Shown here one piece after another: positions 57,719 to 64,000 of a stretch of DNA of 64,000 nucleotides; within the stretch, counting starts at the first letter, position 1; each line of letters opens with the position of its first letter. Under the pieces are notes generated by a model. It saw nothing but the letters and a program-made list of their open reading frames with translations, made no database searches and was not told the origin of the DNA. A program made the position numbers and the translations under genes. The stretch comes from an uncultured Oscillospiraceae bacterium. GTDB lineage: Bacteria; Bacillota; Clostridia; Oscillospirales; Acutalibacteraceae. The stretch is from positions 1-64,000 of the forward strand of contig UQFO01000008.1 of the NCBI GenBank assembly GCA_900540275.1, in the 5' to 3' direction.

Positions 57719-58753
57719 TCAGTGGCTTACGTTGCCTGAATCTTTACCGTTATCGGTATCGTCGTGAATCAGTACGCCGGAATTGTCGATTTGGATTCCT
57801 GGCTTCACCGCGTCCATATCGGCAAGCACCCAGCTGAACTCACCCGTCGTGACAATACTATTGCAATATTCACACTTGCCCGCGCTCGTAATTTGGAGCG
57901 GCGCGCCGCAGTGCGGGCAGGACTTCGACTGTGCCGCGCTGCCGGCGGCCTTCGTCTTGACGCCCGTTTTCCGCATAAAGGTCAGCAGGTAATCCATATA
58001 GCAGTCGGCGTTCGGATTGCCCTTGAGCACCTTCTTCGATTCCTCGTCAATAATATAATCCACCATGCGTACCGACATATATACCGTCAAATATTCAAAT
58101 TGGCTGTCGCGCACATATTTATGAAGGAAAGCTTCGCGGATGTTAATCCGTTCAATGATATTGATACGTTTAAGGGTTATATACTCCTGCAGCTGCAGCT
58201 CGTGCTGCCGGTACAGCTCCTCCTTTTCAAACGGCCTGATCAGCGACCAGTCGCGCGCAGTCCATGCGTTTTGCAGGGTGATGAAAACCTCCTTGGCCCA
58301 TCCTGTGAACCCATCGAGGCTGAAATCCGGGTCAATTTGCGTGATAGCAGGTATAATTTCAGGCTCGTGGTTCTGTACAACGGGCTTTGCCGCGTTTATA
58401 GCCCTCGTGCCGAAGGTACCGCCCTTGCGCTTGCCAATCATGATAAACGCACAGACAATCACAACGAATAGAAAGGCCGCTATTGCAAAGCCGCCGCCGC
58501 TGGAACCGCCCGAGGAGCCGCCGCCGTCGCCAAAGTAAAGGAATCCGCCTCCTCCGTAATCGTTGTTTCCGCCATAGTCATAGCCGCCGCCGTCATAACC
58601 GCCATCATAACCGCCGCCACCGCCGTAGTCATTATAATTGCCTACGTCGAGCGGTTTAAACATCAGCGCGCCGGCTCCGCCGGACAGCCCGGCCGCAAGT
58701 ATGAAACTTAGCGCGCAGCATATCAAAAAAATCGCCAAACCCCTCTTCTTCAT
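57719..58753 (-). CDS. Tim44-like membrane protein with Gly/Tyr-rich repeats and zinc ribbon
   Basis: 344 residues. A signal peptide or first helix (LAIFLICCALSFILAAGL) leads to a Gly/Tyr-rich low-complexity region of about 60 residues with GGYDGG repeats, a second helix (FAIAAFLFVVIVCAFIMI), a Tim44-like domain (about 140-265), and a C-terminal zinc ribbon CPHCGAPLQITSAGKCEYC. The Tim44-like fold, known from mitochondrial import and bacterial proteins of unknown role, is seen in DGFTGWAKEVFITLQNAWTA. It is probably attached to the membrane with the zinc ribbon in the cytoplasm. No operon partner is obvious. Confidence 0.8.
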   Translation of the reverse strand: MKKRGLAIFLICCALSFILAAGLSGGAGALMFKPLDVGNYNDYGGGGGYDGGYDGGGYDYGGNNDYGGGGFLYFGDGGGSSGGSSGGGFAIAAFLFVVIVCAFIMIGKRKGGTFGTRAINAAKPVVQNHEPEIIPAITQIDPDFSLDGFTGWAKEVFITLQNAWTARDWSLIRPFEKEELYRQHELQLQEYITLKRINIIERINIREAFLHKYVRDSQFEYLTVYMSVRMVDYIIDEESKKVLKGNPNADCYMDYLLTFMRKTGVKTKAAGSAAQSKSCPHCGAPLQITSAGKCEYCNSIVTTGEFSWVLADMDAVKPGIQIDNSGVLIHDDTDNGKDSGNVSH

Positions 58754-59076
58754 GCGGTTTATCCCTGTCCCTTCCTAATTTGTTTTATTGTACCATACGC
58801 TTTTTTAAATATCAATTTATATTTCAGCGCGCGTTCCCAATATACCAGAAAAAATGAACCGCCGCCGCAGCGGGAGCCAGGCCCTATCAGCTTGTTTTCT
58901 GTAAGTGCGCAGGCGAAATTTGTATTTTCAAAATAATGCTTGTCTTACCTGAAAATATGTTAAAGTTTCACAATAAATGAAGGCAACTTTGTTGCAAGTA
59001 TCAATTGAAAACGGTTACAGTCGGTGGTATTCTTAACATAAGGATTTATCTTGAAATAATGGGAGGAATGTTTTTT
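58754..59076 (+). promoter_or_regulatory. Upstream region of the dockerin amylase
   Basis: 323 bases without a gene. A TGTTAAAGT extended -10 (58958-58966) with TTGTCT 15 bases upstream is the best promoter candidate. The cre/LacI-type operator at 59006-59019 lies downstream of it, so repression could act by roadblock. The region is otherwise AT-rich. Confidence 0.5.
59006..59019 (+). promoter_or_regulatory. cre/LacI-type operator upstream of the amylase
   Basis: TGAAAACGGTTACA matches the cre pattern TGNAANCGNWWNCA at every fixed position. The related site before the sugar ABC operon is at 5378-5391. CcpA or a MalR-type repressor is the likely binder. Confidence 0.65.
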
Positions 59077-61863
59077 ATGAGACAACTGAATAAGAAAGCA
59101 TGGAGTCTAATCCTTACTCTCTGCATCGCCATTTCCATGGTCATCGTCCCCGCTGCGACGGTAAACGCTGCGGCGGATGAAACAGGCAGTACTGCCGCCG
59201 CGGATTACGGCCTTGTAGAAAAAGCGCAGGACGGGGCGATTCTGCATGCGTTCAACTGGTCGTATAGCGCGGTCAAGTCGAACCTGCAGGCAATCGCGCA
59301 GGCGGGCTATTCGAGCGTACAGGTATCCCCTGTACAAAAGCCGAAGGACTTTAACGCCGGCTGGGCCGACGTAAAGGGCCAGTGGTGGAAGCTTTACCAG
59401 CCCGTCACGCTCGACTTTGCCGACGGCAGCACATGGCTCGGCACAAAGTCCGATTTTAAGGCGATGTGTGACGCGGCAGACCAGTATGGTATCAAGATTA
59501 TTGTCGACATCGTCGCAAACCATTTGGGCAATATCAACGGCACCGGCAACAGTATGAGCGATATTTCCACTCAGGTGCCCAGCGACCTGCGCAACAACAG
59601 CAGCTATTGGCACATCAATTCCGAGTGGGCCAACGATGACAACAACCGTTGGAAAATGACACAGGGCTCTATCGGGATGCCCGACCTCAATACCGGCAAC
59701 TCATACATACAGCAGAAGGTTTTAGGGCTGCTTAACACCTGTATCGACCTCGGCGCGGACGGTTTCCGTTTCGACGCTGCAAAGCACATAGAGCTTCCGA
59801 ACGATTCCGGCTGCGGAAGCAGCTTCTGGCCGACGGTCATCAATGGCTCAAAGAGCCATGCAGGCGGCAGGGAAATTTTCTACTATGGCGAAATTCTCAA
59901 CGGAGCCGGTACCGCTATTTCCAACTATACGCAGTATATCAGCATTACCGACAACTATTCCGGCGACGCGAAGCTTGTAGCGGCACAAAACGGCAACGCG
60001 CAGAGCCTTGCGGATTCCAGCCTGAGCAAGGGCGCGGCCGCGAATAAAACAGTGCTGTGGGTTGAATCGCACGACACCTACATGGGCGATTCCGGTTCCG
60101 CAGGCATTGGCAACACAAGCGGCGTTTCGGATGCCGTGATTAAAAAGGCATGGGCCATTACAGGCTCGCGCGGCGGCATTGCTTCGCTCTTCTTTGCTCG
60201 CCCTGGCAGCGCAAAGATGGGCCAGGCGTCTACCGATACCACATGGAAAGACAAATCGGTGGCCGAAGTCAATAAATTTAAGAACTATTTCAACGGACAG
60301 GGCGAATATATCTCAAGCAGCGGCGACGTTGCCTATAACGAGCGCGGCACCTCGGGCGTTGTCATCGCCAAGCTGGGCGGCGGCGGCTCGGTCAGCGTAC
60401 CCGCGCGCAAAATGCAGAATGGCACATATACCGACCAGGTGACCGGCAATAAGTTTACCGTGTCGAACGGAACCATCAGCGGTACGGTCGGCAGCGACGG
60501 CATTGCGGTTGTCTATAACGCGGTGACGGTCACAGAGCCCGCAAACACCATCTCCAGGCAGGGCGGCACTTTTACGAGCGATACCCTTTCTTTAACGCTC
60601 GGCCTGACAAACGCGACCTCCGGTACTTATCAGATTAACAACGGAACGAAGACTACATATACGAAAGACACAAATATTACAATCGGTTCCGGCGTTGCTT
60701 ACAACACGCCGATTATCGTTAAGCTGACGGCGACCGACGGCAAACAGACGACAGAGGCGTCCTATACCTTCACAAAGAAGGACCCGGCGGCCGGTACCTA
60801 TATTTACTTTGACAACAGCGCAACGAACTGGAGTACCGTCAACTGCTATGTATACGACGACAGCGGCTCCCAGGAAATCAAAAACGCCGCATGGCCTGGC
60901 GTCCAAATGACGAAGGACAGCAGCGGGCTGTATGTATACGAGGTTCCGGAAAACCTGCAAAACGGCAAGGTGCTCTTCAACGCCGGCCCTTCCGGTCCGC
61001 AGATACCGGCGCAGGACCAGCCCGGCCTTGAAATCGGCGGTTCCTCCAAGCTGTATCAAAACGGTGATTGGATGGATTACGAGCCGGAAAAACCGACCGA
61101 TCCGGACACAAAGCCGACGGACCCGGACACCAAACCCACTGATCCCGATACAAAACCGACAGACCCCACAATCGTAACGTATATGCTGGGCGACGCGAAC
61201 GGCGACAAGCTGGTAAACCTTTCCGATGTCCTGCGTATGCAGAACCATCTTGCCGCAAAGCTCGTTATGACCTCTGCCGAGCAAATCGCGGCGGACGTTG
61301 ACCGCAGCGGCAAGGTCGATTTGGCGGATGTCCTGGAAATACAAAAATATTTGGCAAATATGTCGTCTAATGATGAGATTGGCAAAATCTTCACCATCGG
61401 CACAGACCCGACCAACCCGGATACAAAGCCCACTGCCCCTGAAACAGACCCAACCGAGCCTCCCACCGTCACACAGCCGACGGAGCCCGACACAAAGCCT
61501 ACCGACCCGCCCGTCGGGAACACGGTTACGCTCTATTTCTCCAACGCCGCTAATTGGGATAAGGTTTTCCTATATGCGTGGAGCAGCTCGGACGGCCAGC
61601 AGAACGGTTCCTGGCCAGGACAGGAAATGACGGCAGTCGGTAAGAACGAATTTAATGAGACCATTTATAAAGTTGTAATCAACCTGGCGCAGTATGACAA
61701 TATCATTTTCAACAACGGAAACCAAACGCAGACACAGGATATCCCCGTATCGGCGGCTTCCGACGGAAAGGGCTTTTACTGCGATATGAATATCAGGGAC
61801 AGCCAGGGCCATTATGGCTATGGCACATATGATTTCGACCCTTCTTTCATCATCCCCGGCTGA
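59077..61863 (+). CDS. Secreted GH13 alpha-amylase with CBM26-dockerin-CBM26 tail
   Basis: 928 residues. Signal peptide to about residue 31 (VNAAA cleavage). GH13 barrel 45-430 with Asp233 (GFRFDAAKH), Glu272 (YYGEILN) and Asp333 (VESHDTY), all three catalytic residues. A CBM26-like module at 574-668 (GTYIYFDNSATNWSTV, AAWPGVQM) is followed by a TDPDTKP linker, a type I dockerin at 702-762 with two calcium repeats (GDANGDKLVNLSDVL and ADVDRSGKVDLADVL), another Pro/Thr linker, and a second CBM26 at 815-925 (LYFSNAANWDKV, GSWPGQEM). The dockerin predicts binding to a cohesin scaffold. ATG 59077 follows GGGAGGAATG; ATG 59005 overlaps the operator. Confidence 0.94.
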   Translation: MRQLNKKAWSLILTLCIAISMVIVPAATVNAAADETGSTAAADYGLVEKAQDGAILHAFNWSYSAVKSNLQAIAQAGYSSVQVSPVQKPKDFNAGWADVKGQWWKLYQPVTLDFADGSTWLGTKSDFKAMCDAADQYGIKIIVDIVANHLGNINGTGNSMSDISTQVPSDLRNNSSYWHINSEWANDDNNRWKMTQGSIGMPDLNTGNSYIQQKVLGLLNTCIDLGADGFRFDAAKHIELPNDSGCGSSFWPTVINGSKSHAGGREIFYYGEILNGAGTAISNYTQYISITDNYSGDAKLVAAQNGNAQSLADSSLSKGAAANKTVLWVESHDTYMGDSGSAGIGNTSGVSDAVIKKAWAITGSRGGIASLFFARPGSAKMGQASTDTTWKDKSVAEVNKFKNYFNGQGEYISSSGDVAYNERGTSGVVIAKLGGGGSVSVPARKMQNGTYTDQVTGNKFTVSNGTISGTVGSDGIAVVYNAVTVTEPANTISRQGGTFTSDTLSLTLGLTNATSGTYQINNGTKTTYTKDTNITIGSGVAYNTPIIVKLTATDGKQTTEASYTFTKKDPAAGTYIYFDNSATNWSTVNCYVYDDSGSQEIKNAAWPGVQMTKDSSGLYVYEVPENLQNGKVLFNAGPSGPQIPAQDQPGLEIGGSSKLYQNGDWMDYEPEKPTDPDTKPTDPDTKPTDPDTKPTDPTIVTYMLGDANGDKLVNLSDVLRMQNHLAAKLVMTSAEQIAADVDRSGKVDLADVLEIQKYLANMSSNDEIGKIFTIGTDPTNPDTKPTAPETDPTEPPTVTQPTEPDTKPTDPPVGNTVTLYFSNAANWDKVFLYAWSSSDGQQNGSWPGQEMTAVGKNEFNETIYKVVINLAQYDNIIFNNGNQTQTQDIPVSAASDGKGFYCDMNIRDSQGHYGYGTYDFDPSFIIPG

Positions 61864-61904
61864 TGATTCACTTATCATTTTAAAACCGAGATAATCCTTA
61901 TTTT

Positions 61905-61931
61905 AAAAGCCGCGCTTTAAGCGCGGCTTTT
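61905..61931 (+). terminator. Terminator of the amylase gene
   Basis: Perfect 11-bp stem AAAAGCCGCGC/GCGCGGCTTTT (61905-61915 with 61921-61931), T run within the stem end. Confidence 0.85.
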
Positions 61932-62035
61932 CCTTATAGCGGTTTTACCGGTGCCGGCAAGCAATTTTTTGTAAAAAGAAACCTCCGCACGCTTTGCGCA
62001 TAAAATGGTAGTGTAAAATGAAGGAGGTGTAAAAA

Positions 62036-62605
62036 ATAGCGATTAAAATTTTTATTGACCAGGGACACAACCCGCAGAACCCCAACGCAGGCGCGGAGGC
62101 AAACGGCGTGAGAGAACAGGACATTACCTATGATATAGGCGTACGCCTGCGCGACCTGCTGCAGGCCAATCCGAACTTCGACGTGCGTCTTTCCCGCAAT
62201 ACGCCGACCGAACAGCTCGGTACGAGCAATGTAACCTCCTTGCAGGAGCGCGTCAATATGGCAAACGCGTGGGATGCGGATTTCTTTATCAGCCTGCACT
62301 GCAATTCCAGCACAATTACCTCTGCGAGCGGCTGCGAGGCATATGCTTTCAGCCAAGAAAGTGAAGGCTTTGTAATGGGGGCAAGCATTTGCAGGTGGCT
62401 TAGCTACAGCACGGGTTTACAGAACAGGGGCGTGTTCGTGCGGCCCAGCCTTTATGTCCTGCGCGCAACCGTCATGCCCTCGGTGCTCATCGAGATGGGC
62501 TTTCTCACCAACGAGTGGGATGTTTTCCTGCTGAGGAACGACCCGCAGAGCTTTGCGCGCGGTATTTACAACGGTATTCTGGCCTATTACGGCCTGATTC
62601 AATAA
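62036..62605 (+). CDS. N-acetylmuramoyl-L-alanine amidase with apparent AUA start
   Basis: 189 residues, Amidase_3 fold. The zinc and catalytic segments are FIDQGHNPQNPN (His), VREQD (Glu), ISLHCNS (His) and IEMGFLTN (Glu). It would cut peptidoglycan between MurNAc and the stem peptide; no signal peptide is seen, so it may act after lysis or in sporulation-related steps. An in-frame TAA at 62030 blocks any upstream start. AAGGAGGTG (62021-62029) sits six bases before ATA at 62036, which would begin (M)AIKIFIDQGH. The next regular start, GTG 62108, would delete the first zinc ligand. An ATG-to-ATA change, or a sequencing error, fits best. Confidence 0.75.
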   Translation: MAIKIFIDQGHNPQNPNAGAEANGVREQDITYDIGVRLRDLLQANPNFDVRLSRNTPTEQLGTSNVTSLQERVNMANAWDADFFISLHCNSSTITSASGCEAYAFSQESEGFVMGASICRWLSYSTGLQNRGVFVRPSLYVLRATVMPSVLIEMGFLTNEWDVFLLRNDPQSFARGIYNGILAYYGLIQ

Positions 62606-62620
62606 TTGTGCGTTACAATG

Positions 62621-62660
62621 CAGCAGGGAGCAGGCGGCTGCCACCGTCTGCTCCCTGCTG
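62621..62660 (+). terminator. Terminator-like hairpin after the amidase
   Basis: Stem CAGCAGGGAGCAG/CTGCTCCCTGCTG (62621-62633 with 62648-62660), extended inward by four pairs. It has no U tract but is very stable. Confidence 0.65.
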
Positions 62661-63240
62661 GTTGTCTGATTCTTTCACGGGGAATTATACTTTTTTCTTA
62701 CCGTATTGCGTAGATTCTATCCGGTCCTTACAAAAACGGAAACGCTGCTTCGCTCCCATTGATGGTATTTAAGGGAAACCACAAATGAGGGCCTCGTACA
62801 TAACAACAATATCAGCGGCGTCTGGATTGATATGGAGGCCGGCTAGAGAATGTTTATCATAAAAAATAGTTGCTTTTTCAGCCGGTTGCGGCCCCTATCA
62901 GCTGAAAAACGCATAATTGCTGGATTTCTTGTAAAATGAGCCTATATGTAAAGTGGCAAAATAGTGCCCGATTGGTGCCCAGACGGACAAAAAAGATTGT
63001 GAACAGTTATATAAAGCTTTGGCACAAAATGAGCTGTTTGATATTTTGCACACTGATATTACAATGGAAAAGTCAGGGGTATGTTTGTTTTCCTTAGCAA
63101 AGAAGGTGTACTAGATAAATCAAAAGTTGAGGGACCTATAATACGGTGGAAGAGATATAAACGCTCTTGTGGATTTGCTCGGCTATTCCTGTTTTATCCC
63201 TAATTGGGGCGGTACTACTTACCTCAATAATCGTTGAATA

Positions 63241-63274
63241 ACGCCGGACGAGGCTAAAATGCCTTGTCCGGCGT
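63241..63274 (+). terminator. Hairpin before the PNPOx-like gene
   Basis: Stem ACGCCGGACGAGGC/GCCTTGTCCGGCGT, one G-U pair, TAAAAT loop, followed by CGCTATTTATTATT. Confidence 0.6.
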
Positions 63275-63291
63275 CGCTATTTATTATTTGA

Positions 63292-63687
63292 TTACAGTTC
63301 AATTACCTTCGGATCAGAGGTGAATGAAAAGATGGTAGCAGTACCATGTTCATAATAAAATACGGTCATCAGATTATCGTCGACAGTGTACATACTACCT
63401 AAAGCAGCCTCGTTGTCATGCATCATGGACACCCTTGCTTCCCGGCGCGTGTCCTCTTTCACTTCACCCTCAACACGAATCCATGTACCCTTATGCATTC
63501 CACAAATTTCAACTTTCCCGTTTTTCTTCATCTGTTGGTACACCTTTTTCTGGTTGTTTGTAACAAAATAGAGTTTGCCCTCAAATTCACAGACCGCACC
63601 GAAGGGACGTACGTGAGCCTGCCCATCCTCGCTTGTAGCAAGATAAAAAGTGCCGCATGACTTCAAATACTCCAAAACTTCATTCAT
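63292..63687 (-). CDS. Pyridoxamine 5'-phosphate oxidase-like flavin protein
   Basis: 131 residues. MNEVLEYLKSCGTFYLATSE, AHVRPFGAVCEFEGKLYFVT and KKVYQQMKKNGKVEICGMHK match the split-barrel FMN-binding PNPOx-like family, as in NimA-type and small redox proteins. Start 63687 follows GAAAGGAGTTTTATC; the longer frame includes the divergent promoter. It is transcribed away from an HxlR-family gene, and a palindrome lies between them. The family reduces or binds flavin; PLP synthesis is unlikely at this length. Confidence 0.85.
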   Translation of the reverse strand: MNEVLEYLKSCGTFYLATSEDGQAHVRPFGAVCEFEGKLYFVTNNQKKVYQQMKKNGKVEICGMHKGTWIRVEGEVKEDTRREARVSMMHDNEAALGSMYTVDDNLMTVFYYEHGTATIFSFTSDPKVIEL

Positions 63688-63739
63688 GATAAAACTCCTT
63701 TCAGATTGTGGGTTGCAATTCTTTCTGTTTGCAAGTATA

Positions 63740-63793
63740 ATTATATAGCGCAGGAGAAATAATACAAGTACGATATTTGATGATACTAGTATC
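63740..63793. promoter_or_regulatory. PNPOx promoter and 12-bp palindrome between divergent genes
   Basis: Minus-strand TTGTAT (63762-63767), 16 bp, TATAAT (63740-63745). A perfect palindrome GATACTAGTATC (63782-63793) lies upstream of it and before the HxlR start, a typical site for a divergently encoded HxlR regulator. Confidence 0.6.
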
Positions 63794-63809
63794 AGAAAGG
63801 AACGTTTAC

Positions 63810-64000
63810 ATGGCAAAAAAAGAATTGTTTGGGCTATGCCCTTATGTAACGGCGCAAAAGGTACTTACCGGAAAATGGTCTATGTATATCCTATATCTAT
63901 TAACTGACGGGCCAATACGTTTTAATGAGTTGCAAAGACGTATGCCGGAAGAAATGACACATACCACTTTATCAAGGCAATTAAAAACGCTTGAAGATGA
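63810..64000 (+). CDS. HxlR-family transcriptional regulator (3' end outside window)
   Basis: At least 63 residues before the window ends. MAKKELFGLCPYVTAQKVLT, then GKWSMYILYLLTDGPIRFNE and LSRQLKTLE give the winged helix of the HxlR/MarR-like family, with a redox-type Cys10 (GLCPY) at the N-terminus, as in YodB/HypR/QorR. It would respond to electrophiles or oxidants and control the divergent PNPOx-like gene. AGAAAGGAACGTTTAC precedes the ATG. It runs off the edge, so the length is unknown. Confidence 0.88.
   Translation, partial: MAKKELFGLCPYVTAQKVLTGKWSMYILYLLTDGPIRFNELQRRMPEEMTHTTLSRQLKTLED

Larger units (their letters stand above)
62606..63291. other. Gap with hairpins and apparent gene remnants
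   Basis: No intact gene is supported in 686 bases. Hairpins lie at 62621-62660 and 63241-63274. Between them short protein-like stretches occur without starts: TDKKDCEQLYKALAQNELFD near 62990-63050 and YGGRDINALVDLLGYSCF near 63145-63200, each ending in a stop. They look like decayed coding fragments of unknown origin. Confidence 0.45.

Noticed and set aside
61081..61520. TDPDTKP repeats as a possible CRISPR or tandem DNA repeat
   Set aside because: They are in-frame Pro/Thr linkers of the amylase; no spacers and no cas genes.

Overview
The window looks like chromosomal DNA of a gut-type Gram-positive anaerobe of class Clostridia, probably near the Oscillospiraceae/Ruminococcaceae. The grounds are AGGAGG-type ribosome sites with many TTG and GTG starts, a MecA adaptor, CUT1 sugar transport genes without their own ATPase, and an extracellular amylase that carries a dockerin and two CBM26-like starch-binding modules, as in amylosome-forming ruminococci. 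No rRNA, tRNA, CRISPR array, transposase or phage structural gene was found. Most of the window is ordinary core metabolism interrupted by small accessory islets.

Layout. 0-2 kb: end of a small secreted protein gene and an FtsX-type ABC permease. 2-5 kb: a Crp/Fnr regulator divergent from leuCD, then a zinc-ribbon gene. 5.2-9 kb: sugar ABC transporter (lipoprotein and two permeases) behind a cre/LacI-like operator. 9-11 kb: an XRE regulator, two overlapping paralogous unknown genes and a small membrane protein. 11-17.4 kb: the translation operon rimP-nusA-rnpM-ylxQ-infB-rbfA-nrnA. 17.4-19.5 kb: five small XRE regulators in a row. 19.6-24.4 kb: trmL and a glycolytic run pgk-tpiA-gpmI. 24.4-28.3 kb: a decayed VOC gene, a DUF3810 membrane metallopeptidase candidate, an amidohydrolase, mecA and rpe. 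28.4-32.3 kb: a 1062-residue membrane protein that reads as a catalytically dead P1B-type ATPase with a long disordered N-terminal tail, then rlmB. 32.5-38 kb: small membrane proteins, an ACT protein, an intracellular GH13 enzyme, two XRE regulators, an SDR and a flavin reductase. 38.3-48.8 kb: an arginine cluster argG-argH-argC-argJ-(AlkD-like)-argB-(GNAT)-argD-argF followed by nadA. 48.9-53.4 kb: a VOC protein, mnmA, two membrane-anchored XRE regulators and a structured non-coding stretch. 53.6-57.5 kb: metF, a separate MetH reactivation protein and a MetH lacking that domain, in overlapping order. 57.7-64 kb: a Tim44-like zinc-ribbon protein, the dockerin amylase, a cell-wall amidase that seems to start at AUA, gene remnants, and a divergent PNPOx/HxlR pair.

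How the parts fit. The extracellular amylase (59.1 kb), the sugar ABC transporter (5.6 kb) and the intracellular GH13 enzyme (34.4 kb) could form a route from starch outside to glucose inside. The amylase and transporter share an operator of the same type. Ten XRE-family regulators occur in 64 kb, five of them within 2.1 kb. Several have palindromes over their own promoters, which suggests autoregulation or cross-regulation.

The least explained items are the pseudo-P-type ATPase, the XRE cluster with its repeated operators, the AUA-start amidase, the tandem paralogs at 9.5-10.3 kb and the hairpin-rich gap at 51.9-52.4 kb. All calls come from reading the sequence; no database search was run.
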